Source of the DNA: Methanobacteriota archaeon
Lineage (GTDB): Archaea > Thermoplasmatota > Poseidoniia > Poseidoniales > Thalassarchaeaceae
DNA: 6,537 bases
Assembly: GCA_002731195.1 (NCBI GenBank)
Contig: PCAI01000022.1
Coordinates: 4,459-10,995 of the forward strand
Direction: 5' to 3'
Below the pieces are notes generated by a model. That model made no database searches. It was not told the origin of the DNA and was given only the letters and a program-made list of their open reading frames with translations. A program made the position numbers and the translations under genes. Shown here piece after piece: positions 1 to 6,522 of the stretch (the first letter of the stretch is position 1; every line of letters begins with the position of its first letter).

Positions 1-6
1 ACTATT

Positions 7-1272
7 TCATGGAATACTAATGTCTTCTACCCATTCTCCTTTCCTGAATATTGGGACAATTTCTCCCTCTCGAGTTATTCCATCGATGTCCAATTCTTCT
101 GATCCAATCATCCAATCTACATGTATCATTGAACTATTCCCTCCTGAATTCTCTATGGCTTTAGGATTTGAACTAATATCTTCTATAAAACATTTTGAGT
201 AGCATTGACCTAGCGCTATGTGGCATGCCGCATTTTCATCATATAATGTATTGTAAAATAAAACTCCAGATTGAGAGATTGGAGATGAGTGAGGTACCAA
301 TGCTACTTCGCCCAATCTTCTAGAACCATTATCTGTATCTAACAATTGAAGGAAAACCTCTTCTCCTTTCGATGCACTAGCTTTTACTATCTTTCCTTTT
401 TCAAAGCATACTTCAATGCCTTCAATGATTGTACCTCTATGGACAAGTGGTTTTGTTGCCTTTACAAATCCATCTACACGATTTGCATGAGGAGTAGTAA
501 AAACTTCTTCAGTTGGAATATTTGGTGAACAAATAATCCCATTTTTGGCCATACTTGCTCCTCCTTTCCAAGCATGACCGTCTGCAAGGCCAATAGTCAA
601 GTCTGTACCGGGTCCAGTGTAATGTAAGGAACTAAATGAGTATCCATTCAACCATTCTTGACGCTTTTTGAGATTCTCATGATGTGCACGTAGGTCACTA
701 ATGGGGTCGCTTCCATTAATTCTTGAAGCAGAAAAAATAACTTCTGCTAGTTTCCTGATAGCTTCTTCCTCAGATAATTTCGGAAATACTTGCTTGGCCC
801 ATTTACTGCCTGGATATGATACTATGTTCCAATTAGTTTCAAAATTCGTTATTCTTTCCATGGCAGGTTTAGAAGCAATAGACATTGCCTTACCTAATCT
901 GGAAACCTTTTCTGGGTCTTGTTCGGATAATAACATCGGATTATCTGCTGAAATTGCTAAACGAGCAGTGTTGTTGCCAAATGCTTCGGCCATTCCCTTA
1001 AATATCCACTCAGGAGCTCTATCAAAACTTTCTTCATTACCATACCTATACTTTGCTAAACTTATTTCTTCATCTGATAAAAGAGTAGTTACAACTCCCG
1101 CTCCTGCCCGATATGCCTCTTCCACAATTCTTCTCACAAGAGGCAAGGATTCAACGGTTGAAGTGATAATTAAATCCTGTCCATGCTGCAAATTTAAACC
1201 AAATTTAATACAAACATTAGCCATTCTGTCTAGCATTTTTGGGTCAAAGGGTAAGCCTTCGTCTTCAGTCAT
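7..1272 (-). CDS. M29-family metallo-aminopeptidase (AmpS/AmpT/PepS type)
   Basis: The product (421 aa) is expected to remove N-terminal amino acids from peptides in the cytoplasm using a two-metal centre, in peptide turnover. No signal peptide or membrane segment is visible. The family metal/active-site positions known from Thermus AmpT all have counterparts: Glu256 (in PTEEVF), Glu322 (in LGEVAL), His351 and Tyr358 (in CHIALGQCY, with the family's 7-residue spacing), and His384/Asp386 (in MIHVDW). The conserved LHYTGPGTDLTIGL stretch (216-229) opens the catalytic half; the N-terminal half should be the family's alpha/beta domain. Length is close to the usual 410 or so residues, so the gene is complete. 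The ATG at 1272 is favoured because a TATA box lies about 25 bp upstream, which fits a leaderless mRNA. It is divergent from the membrane-protein gene at 1381. Family assignment is very secure; substrate preference cannot be read from sequence. Confidence 0.95.
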   Translation of the reverse strand: MTEDEGLPFDPKMLDRMANVCIKFGLNLQHGQDLIITSTVESLPLVRRIVEEAYRAGAGVVTTLLSDEEISLAKYRYGNEESFDRAPEWIFKGMAEAFGNNTARLAISADNPMLLSEQDPEKVSRLGKAMSIASKPAMERITNFETNWNIVSYPGSKWAKQVFPKLSEEEAIRKLAEVIFSASRINGSDPISDLRAHHENLKKRQEWLNGYSFSSLHYTGPGTDLTIGLADGHAWKGGASMAKNGIICSPNIPTEEVFTTPHANRVDGFVKATKPLVHRGTIIEGIEVCFEKGKIVKASASKGEEVFLQLLDTDNGSRRLGEVALVPHSSPISQSGVLFYNTLYDENAACHIALGQCYSKCFIEDISSNPKAIENSGGNSSMIHVDWMIGSEELDIDGITREGEIVPIFRKGEWVEDISIP

Positions 1273-1289
1273 ATGTAGGCGCCTACATA
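1272..1289. promoter_or_regulatory. 18-bp perfect palindrome, candidate operator
   Basis: TATGTAGGCGCCTACATA is a perfect 9+9 inverted repeat with no spacer. Its left edge is the first base of the aminopeptidase start codon and its right edge is 5 bp from the TATA box. It therefore covers the stretch between TATA box and probable transcription start, where archaeal repressors commonly block RNA polymerase recruitment. It is GC-rich at the centre in an AT-rich intergenic region. I found no second copy of the GGCGCC core in the window. The operator role is inferred; the symmetry is directly visible. Confidence 0.5.
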
Positions 1290-1294
1290 ATCAG

Positions 1295-1300
1295 TATAAA
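1295..1300 (-). promoter_or_regulatory. TATA box for the aminopeptidase gene
   Basis: TTTATA on the minus strand is centred about 25 bp upstream of the A of the ATG at 1272. This is the canonical archaeal spacing between TATA box and transcription start, so transcription would begin at or beside the start codon and the mRNA would be leaderless. A small dyad, AATGA-T-TCATT (1299-1309), overlaps its upstream side where a BRE would lie. Confidence 0.5.
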
Positions 1301-1340
1301 TGATTCATTAGTATTATATTCTAAAAAATATTGAATATAC

Positions 1341-1348
1341 ATATATAC
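1341..1348 (+). promoter_or_regulatory. Probable TATA box for the membrane-protein gene
   Basis: ATATATAC is centred about 36 bp before the GTG at 1381. With normal archaeal spacing, transcription would start near 1370, leaving a leader of about 11 nt that contains the GAGGT motif. The surrounding 1310-1350 stretch is so AT-rich that other TATA placements (for example around 1323-1331) are possible. Confidence 0.35.
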
Positions 1349-1369
1349 TATTCATCACGAACAGGTATT

Positions 1370-1374
1370 GAGGT
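1370..1374 (+). promoter_or_regulatory. Shine-Dalgarno-like GAGGT before a GTG start
   Basis: GAGGT ends 6 nt before the GTG codon at 1381, which is good spacing for pairing with the 16S rRNA 3' end. It supports choosing the GTG start; no in-frame ATG occurs nearby that would explain the N-terminus better. Confidence 0.45.
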
Positions 1375-1380
1375 TATACT

Positions 1381-2883
1381 GTGGCGGATGAGAAATGGTG
1401 GAATTCAGCCGATGACGAAGAAAAATCTCCAAAGGAAGAGATTAACGATTTACTCAATGAAGCTGAAAAGAGAAAACTCGAAAGAGAAGAAGAAATTGCA
1501 GAAGCTGAACATAAGCTAAAATTATCACAAATTAATAATTTGAAATCTGATGGAGTAAAAGGCCCTGGCTTAGGAATCCCAGAAGTCGGCCAAGATGGCA
1601 ATATAATTGACCCAAGTAAATCTAATATTCCAAGAATAAAAGATCCAAAGAAAGAAATTAATTTAGATGAATTTAAGCTCGGAGAAGACGGGGTAATGAC
1701 AAAAAAAGAAACTCCATTGTCTCTTCCTGATTGGTTATCTCCAGGTGAATTAATTTTTGTCAGTATAGCTCTTTTATTGACAATTGGTTCATCGATATTG
1801 ATGACGTATCAGTTCACTAATCAAGTTGATTGGGAGTTAAATGATGCTAAATTAATAGGTTCAGATGATATTCAATGGATTGAAGTTAATGCTACGATAG
1901 AAAATGACACAGGTTGGTTTGAAGATGTTGAAGAAAGATCATACACGTATGAAGACTGTTATACTGATTATGATGGTTATGAGGTCTGTGATCAATATAC
2001 TGAATATTATGATTATTACACATGTTATGCGGATTTAAATCTATCATACACTATAGATGGCGTTTCTTATGTCAATTGGCAATATACTCCAGAAATAAGG
2101 GGCGAATGGTTATGTATGGAAGATATAGAATATTATTTCCAAATAGGAGATAATGTGACTATAGAAGTAAATCCAAACGATTATTCTGATTACCAGGTCT
2201 TTACTATTTCACACGGATCTCCTTCAGGAACTATTTGGTATGAAAAATTGCTATTCCACGCCGATTCTTATGAAGTTCTTTTTTATTATGAATGCGATGC
2301 ATATTTAGTTTATTCATATACATATCCCTCTGCTTCTGGCGCAGAAACAAGTTATGTCGGCTCATTCTTATCATATCCTATTTCGGGAGATATTTCTTGC
2401 ATGGACGATATAAAATATCAATTCCCTTTAGATTTTAAAATTCAAGTATATGTCAATCCAGAAGATCCCTCTGAATCAGCTGAGAACCATCCAGATCAGT
2501 TTACTGTAAATGAATTGTTTTGTTGTATGTTATTACTGATATTATTTTTATTAATATCTTTTATTTATGTCCGTGTCTCCAATCATGAACCACATGTAGG
2601 ATTCCAAGGTGGCGACCAAGGATACGGTGGTTATGGGGGAATGCCTCCCTTCACTGGACCTTGGTATTATCGCCCATTCTACAGGCCATATGGATACTTC
2701 AGAAGAAGACGTTATATCCATAGATCCTCGTCCTCACGAAGAGGTGGAAGAAGAGTGGGGCGTTCAAGCGGAGGAGGGCGTCCTAAAGGCAGTAGACGCT
2801 CCGGTGGCGGAAGATCCGGTGGCGGAAGATCCGGTGGCGGAAGATCCGGTGGCGGAAGATCCGGTGGCGGAAGAAGAAGATAG
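1381..2883 (+). CDS. Two-pass membrane protein with duplicated DUF3592-like external domain and Arg/Gly-rich tail
   Basis: This 500-aa protein is not recognised as a named gene. Residues 10-50 are highly charged and look coiled-coil; 51-121 are a Pro/Gly/Asp-rich linker. Transmembrane segments are at about 122-143 and 378-397. The loop between them is rich in Tyr and Asp (188-216 especially) and holds two similar units, about 215-274 and 305-370. Both share the pattern C..L..SYT...SYV....G...CM.DI.Y.F...I.V.VNP.D.S. This resembles DUF3592 domains, with one Cys pair in each unit (C215/C245, C305/C340). A third pair is C193/C203. All four N-glycosylation sequons (N170, N175, N220, N258) lie in this loop, so it is probably external. 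The tail after 398 is Gly/Tyr/Pro-rich and then strongly basic (RRRR at 441-444, five SGGGR repeats), probably cytosolic by the positive-inside rule. The start is GTG. It is divergent from the aminopeptidase gene and convergent with the protease gene. Function is unknown; binding of nucleic acid or another polyanion by the tail is only a guess. Confidence 0.85.
   Translation: MADEKWWNSADDEEKSPKEEINDLLNEAEKRKLEREEEIAEAEHKLKLSQINNLKSDGVKGPGLGIPEVGQDGNIIDPSKSNIPRIKDPKKEINLDEFKLGEDGVMTKKETPLSLPDWLSPGELIFVSIALLLTIGSSILMTYQFTNQVDWELNDAKLIGSDDIQWIEVNATIENDTGWFEDVEERSYTYEDCYTDYDGYEVCDQYTEYYDYYTCYADLNLSYTIDGVSYVNWQYTPEIRGEWLCMEDIEYYFQIGDNVTIEVNPNDYSDYQVFTISHGSPSGTIWYEKLLFHADSYEVLFYYECDAYLVYSYTYPSASGAETSYVGSFLSYPISGDISCMDDIKYQFPLDFKIQVYVNPEDPSESAENHPDQFTVNELFCCMLLLILFLLISFIYVRVSNHEPHVGFQGGDQGYGGYGGMPPFTGPWYYRPFYRPYGYFRRRRYIHRSSSSRRGGRRVGRSSGGGRPKGSRRSGGGRSGGGRSGGGRSGGGRSGGGRRR
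2800..2874 (+). repeat. Five perfect 15-bp tandem repeats in the gene tail
   Basis: TCCGGTGGCGGAAGA occurs five times head to tail without a mismatch and in frame, encoding SGGGR five times (residues 474-498), directly before the final Arg-Arg and stop. A diverged copy (SSGGGR, residues 462-467) uses different codons. Exact identity at the DNA level points to recent slippage or homogenisation. The unit is 10/15 G+C, well above its surroundings. Confidence 0.95.
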
Positions 2884-2888
2884 TTGAT

Positions 2889-4217
2889 TCAAATTCCGTG
2901 TTTGCTGAAAGTTAATTTGTAATCATATGTTTGATTCCCGGTGAAATGTTCTGGGACTGAGGCTATAATCACATAAATCAAATCTCCTTTATTCGCCATA
3001 ATAGATGCCCTCCCTTCAATTCCTCCACTCATTATAAATGGCTTTTGCTCAGAAACTCCTCTCCTACTTCTATGGGCACTCCAATTCTTTTTTACCAAAA
3101 CTCTTCCTGAAAAATGCGCCGGGGCACCTTCACTTCCAAAAGCATCCCCTTCTAATTTGAACACATACTTTCCTGCTCCTCCAAAATCATTCTTCAATTC
3201 TAAAACGTTATATGACCAACCTCTGGGAATTAGTCCCTTTTCAGGTACAAAAACATTTTCGGCACCAGAAATACCTCTTCCTAGAATTCTTGAACTCCAA
3301 CTAAAAACTAATGGATTTTTTGCAATTTTCTTAGTTTTCCACCTTTGTCTATCTACATATCTTTTTTGAGCTCTAGACAGATAACTAAAATCATCGGTAT
3401 TACAAGCAGCCCAGTATGTAAAAAATTCTCGTAAATTATCTCCTCCAATAGTTGTAAATAGATATTCTGCTGGATTAACTGAATGTTCGATTTTAAATAT
3501 ATCAGTAATTACACTTTTTGGTACTTTACATATCTCACAAAGGAAAAATAAATAACATTCTAAAGAATACTGGCGTTCATTAAGTTCTTTTTCATCAGGG
3601 TCATAAATCCCTCTATTGCTACCAGTATGCCAGATAGCTAAATGTGGATTCATTCTCAATAACTGAACTCTTTCAAAACTACTGACAACTTCTCTTTGAT
3701 TTGCTCGGTCAGCAGCATACCAACTGGCCGATGCTTCAATATACCAACTTAATTCATCCCATTTACTTCTTCTATCTCTGTACCACTCATTCTGAAAAAC
3801 ATGAAAACCTTCATGACGAATTATATCTCCATCCAAATTGTCCCATGGTAGAACCATATATGGCAAACCCAATCGATTATCTGCAACCATGGCATACCAT
3901 TTATCTGGGAATAAATCGTCCCTTCCGGAAGTTCCTAATTGGTGTAAATCAGAATCATGAATATAGACATTAAAATAAAAGCCATGCTTCACATTCTTCG
4001 GATCACTCATTCCTAAATTCTTTATACAATCCTCTCTAACTTTAAACAAAGTTCTCAAAATAAAATTAGCTCTTTTTTCATGATCAAACTTTTTATCCCA
4101 CCAAACTGCAAATATGCCTAATGCCCTAACTTCCATTAGATCCAAATCTGGATTATTATCTCCATCTCCATCTCCAAAGAGGGGCTTAATTCTTAGTCCC
4201 GGAGGTTCTGGTTCCAT
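2889..4217 (-). CDS. Putative gluzincin-type zinc metalloprotease, DUF6055-like
   Basis: The product (442 aa) carries HEGFHVFQ (His135, Glu136, His139), the zinc-binding HExxH helix. A second helix, WYIEASASWYAAD, follows with Glu161 as the likely third zinc ligand, 22 residues after His139. That arrangement is typical of gluzincins, and the HExFHxxQ/ExxAxW combination plus the later beta-rich part recall the DUF6055 family. Residues 303-442 contain alternating hydrophobic strands, including GDLIYVIIASVP near the end, and probably form a C-terminal beta-sandwich. Residues 15-26 form an acidic GDGDGDNNPDLD run. No signal peptide or membrane segment is seen. An in-frame TAA lies 15 nt upstream of the ATG with no alternative start between, so the N-terminus is firm. 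It lies 76 bp downstream of the lipoprotein gene in the same direction and ends 5 bp from the convergent membrane-protein gene. Protease activity is inferred from the motif; the substrate is unknown. Confidence 0.85.
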   Translation of the reverse strand: MEPEPPGLRIKPLFGDGDGDNNPDLDLMEVRALGIFAVWWDKKFDHEKRANFILRTLFKVREDCIKNLGMSDPKNVKHGFYFNVYIHDSDLHQLGTSGRDDLFPDKWYAMVADNRLGLPYMVLPWDNLDGDIIRHEGFHVFQNEWYRDRRSKWDELSWYIEASASWYAADRANQREVVSSFERVQLLRMNPHLAIWHTGSNRGIYDPDEKELNERQYSLECYLFFLCEICKVPKSVITDIFKIEHSVNPAEYLFTTIGGDNLREFFTYWAACNTDDFSYLSRAQKRYVDRQRWKTKKIAKNPLVFSWSSRILGRGISGAENVFVPEKGLIPRGWSYNVLELKNDFGGAGKYVFKLEGDAFGSEGAPAHFSGRVLVKKNWSAHRSRRGVSEQKPFIMSGGIEGRASIMANKGDLIYVIIASVPEHFTGNQTYDYKLTFSKHGI

Positions 4218-4293
4218 ATTAATGCCAAATTATATCATGTAATAAAATAGGTGGAATATGATAATAAATTATTTTTTATCGGCCTTTTCCGTT
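4218..4293. other. 76-bp intergenic spacer between the lipoprotein and protease genes
   Basis: The spacer holds the weak TATA-like element for the protease gene. It has a short AT dyad (AATAA-A-TTATT, 4263-4273) and CGG/CCG ends around 4280-4291, neither strong enough to call a terminator. On the minus strand there is no long T-run, the usual archaeal termination signal, so transcription from the lipoprotein gene may continue into the protease gene. Confidence 0.4.
4241..4249 (-). promoter_or_regulatory. Weak TATA-like element for the protease gene
   Basis: TATTTTATT on the minus strand is centred about 28 bp upstream of the ATG at 4217, compatible with a leaderless or very short-leader mRNA. 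No Shine-Dalgarno motif precedes the ATG. In such AT-rich sequence a chance match is quite possible, and read-through from the upstream lipoprotein gene is an alternative. Confidence 0.3.
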
Positions 4294-6477
4294 TTATACA
4301 TCAATTACTGGTCCAGGATTATCCCAGTAGAAGTACATCTGACGGCCATTAGTAGGATATGGATCTATTTCTGCAGCAGTAAAATATAATTTATCGCCAA
4401 AACTTGTCAACCACCAAGGATAACTGGAGTTTGTTCCCGGATTCAAATCTAATAAAATTTTAGTGCCCTGCATTGTACCATCTGTGTGCCATATTTCATA
4501 TCCATATTCTTCAGACTTAGCAGTAAAATATATCATTTCATTATGGACAATTATTTGCTCTCCAAAGAAATCAGCTGGTGGCCCCCAATCAAAAGTTGAA
4601 TTTGAACCAGCATATATGTCCATTATCATATTAGTTCCTACTTCAGTGCCATCTGATTTCCACAATTCACGTCCATATTGTTCATTATAGGCAGTAAAGT
4701 ATAGTATATCTTCGAAAAGAATAAAATTTCTGGGATTACTTGATCCATTTGTATTAATATCTTTAATCATTTGAGTGCCTATTGCGGTACTATCAGAGTA
4801 CCATAATTCAGTACCATTATGGCCATCATCTGCTGTGAAGAAAATATTTTCGCCATGTGAAATTAAATTCTCAGGATTGCTACTGTTATTAGACCCAGGC
4901 CAGATATCTACGACAATATTTGTATTTGATGCACTACCTCTAGTAAAATACAGTTCTCTACCGGATTCAGGGCCCATATCCGCTGTGAAGTATACTTTAT
5001 TATCTTCAATTGGTGTTATTTGTTCAGGGTTACTACCTTCTGTTCCTGGTCTAAGATCTCCTATTAAGAATAATCTATTATTACCAAATCCAGCAAGATT
5101 ATATCTATATAATTCTCTACCATTATCATTACTTGTGGCTGAAAAATAAATCATATTTCCTTCATGTGCAAAGTCTCTTGGTATCGATCCTAAGAAATCA
5201 AAACAGCAATAAGGTCCAGCTTCTGTTACCTCGGGAACTAGGTTGGCCATTCTAATGGTTGTAGTGCCATCAGTAAGATACGGTTCTTCACCAGTAACGT
5301 CTCCGGGATGTGCCCAAAAACCAGAATAAACTAATCTATCTGGGTGATGTCCAGAAGAGGGGATGACATGTAAATTACTTGGGCCAACATAAAAAAACTC
5401 CCACCAATCATCAGATGAGAAGTAGTCATGAGTCCACTGGTCTTGAATTAGATATGTCCCCTCTTCAGTACCATCACTGACAAACACTTCTGCCATTTCT
5501 ACACTTGGAGAATCAGTATAACCAGCAAAGAAAAATTTTGAATTTCCAGCAACTAACTCTGGACAGTAAGTTCCTCTATTTATGCCACTAAAGTCTTGAC
5601 ACGTCATGCTTCCATAGTTTTCACATGTCTCTTCGCCATCTTCGTTTTCAGAGCATTCTTCCGGTCTGACATCTTTAACCATATAAGTTCCTCCAACAGT
5701 CCCATCAGTTATCCATGGCTCCCAACTATGTATCCCATCATTTCCAGCAAAAACAAGCCTATCTCCCATTTTTGATATTGCTTGAGGGCCCCATGTATTC
5801 TCAGACATATTCAAAACTCTTCCATAGTCTCCTGGGCATTCACCAATACTAAATTGTACTTCATCATTCCATATTTCTCCATCGCCTTCAATGCCAGATC
5901 CAGTTCCATCGTCAAATCCACCGACAACTTCTAACCCTGAATTATCCATTGGACAATTATCTATTTTTTCTCGTATGCTATATGTCAAACTACTAATTGT
6001 ACTCTGAAGAGCAGTAATTGTTGCTGTTAATTGTTCAGATTCGGCCACTTTAGCATCTATTTCGCCGATTAGTCCAGTGATTTCTGAATTCGCCGCTTCT
6101 ATTTCTGAAGTCAGATTATTAACTTGATTTTCTAGTTGTAGTAAAAGACTTTCATCTTGAGTACGATTCAATTCATGCATTGTTTCATTTAAAGAATTAG
6201 AAAGATTATCTCTGTGTGTTTCAACAGAAATCAGTAAAGTAGTCAAATTATCAATATTTTCGTTAGAATTATTTAATTCCAATCGCGCAGAATCCAATGT
6301 TTCCTGTATGATTAGATTATTTTGACCCAATTCCTCATTTTCAGTCGTCAGATTGGTTATTTCCAATTCTAGCTCCAGAATCTTCTCTTTATCTGTGGCA
6401 CTACTCCCTCCTTCAATACATCCTGCAAATACTGAGATTGAAAAGATTAGTAATATCAAGATGGCATTTGATTTCAT
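4294..6477 (-). CDS. Lipoprotein with coiled-coil stalk and ELWxxDGTxxGT-repeat head
   Basis: This 727-aa protein begins with a lipoprotein signal (hydrophobic 5-18, lipobox FAGC with Cys20), so it should be lipid-anchored on the outer face of the membrane. Residues 30-170 are heptad-like, Leu/Ile/Glu/Asn-rich coiled coil. Residues 175-214 form a Cys-bracketed Gly/Asp-rich module (C175 to C214) resembling small acidic, possibly calcium-binding modules (DUF7151-like). From about 235 to the end come repeats of the form YFTA...GxELWxSDGTxxGTxxIxDI..GSxSSxP. Core motifs lie near 254, 331, 400, 454, 507, 557, 604 and 661, with a last strand at 712-718 (RQMYFYW). The later ones are spaced about 50 residues apart, which suggests a beta-propeller-like head. 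An insertion at 271-305 between the first two repeats holds four Cys (C275, C285, C293, C305). More than ten N-glycosylation sequons fit a surface location. It precedes the protease gene in the same direction. The ligand is unknown; adhesion or substrate capture is a guess. Confidence 0.9.
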   Translation of the reverse strand: MKSNAILILLIFSISVFAGCIEGGSSATDKEKILELELEITNLTTENEELGQNNLIIQETLDSARLELNNSNENIDNLTTLLISVETHRDNLSNSLNETMHELNRTQDESLLLQLENQVNNLTSEIEAANSEITGLIGEIDAKVAESEQLTATITALQSTISSLTYSIREKIDNCPMDNSGLEVVGGFDDGTGSGIEGDGEIWNDEVQFSIGECPGDYGRVLNMSENTWGPQAISKMGDRLVFAGNDGIHSWEPWITDGTVGGTYMVKDVRPEECSENEDGEETCENYGSMTCQDFSGINRGTYCPELVAGNSKFFFAGYTDSPSVEMAEVFVSDGTEEGTYLIQDQWTHDYFSSDDWWEFFYVGPSNLHVIPSSGHHPDRLVYSGFWAHPGDVTGEEPYLTDGTTTIRMANLVPEVTEAGPYCCFDFLGSIPRDFAHEGNMIYFSATSNDNGRELYRYNLAGFGNNRLFLIGDLRPGTEGSNPEQITPIEDNKVYFTADMGPESGRELYFTRGSASNTNIVVDIWPGSNNSSNPENLISHGENIFFTADDGHNGTELWYSDSTAIGTQMIKDINTNGSSNPRNFILFEDILYFTAYNEQYGRELWKSDGTEVGTNMIMDIYAGSNSTFDWGPPADFFGEQIIVHNEMIYFTAKSEEYGYEIWHTDGTMQGTKILLDLNPGTNSSYPWWLTSFGDKLYFTAAEIDPYPTNGRQMYFYWDNPGPVIDV

Positions 6478-6514
6478 AATCTTTCCAATCTTTTGATACT
6501 AATAAGTAATTCTA

Positions 6515-6522
6515 TATTTATA
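6515..6522 (-). promoter_or_regulatory. TATA box for the lipoprotein gene
   Basis: TATAAATA on the minus strand is a near-ideal archaeal TATA box. Standard spacing puts the transcription start near 6493 and gives a leader of about 16 nt before the ATG at 6477. The leader holds GGAAAG (6481-6486 on the opposite strand), only a weak, closely spaced Shine-Dalgarno candidate. The remaining bases to the window end show no gene. Confidence 0.5.

Noticed and set aside
701..1303. A 200-codon plus-strand reading frame opposite the aminopeptidase
   Set aside because: It is antisense to a well-conserved M29 enzyme with all active-site residues. The translation looks like low-information shadow sequence, without a recognisable domain or start signal.
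1290..1380. A small gene or RNA in the divergent spacer
   Set aside because: The stretch is short, very AT-rich and accounted for by two opposing promoters. I see no stable stem-loop, tRNA-like arms or credible short reading frame apart from one overlapping the start of the membrane-protein gene.
2800..2874. The 15-bp tandem repeats as a CRISPR-like array
   Set aside because: Units are contiguous with no spacers, in frame, and encode a plausible Gly/Arg tail.
2609..2887. A 92-codon plus-strand reading frame in another frame, ending in a PVAED repeat
   Set aside because: It lies wholly inside the membrane-protein gene, and its repeat is just the 15-bp DNA repeat read one frame over. It has no start signals of its own and no independent evidence of coding.
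4775..5149. A 124-codon plus-strand reading frame opposite the repeat region of the lipoprotein
   Set aside because: Its apparent repeats mirror the ELWxxDGT repeats on the coding strand, so it is a shadow of that gene.
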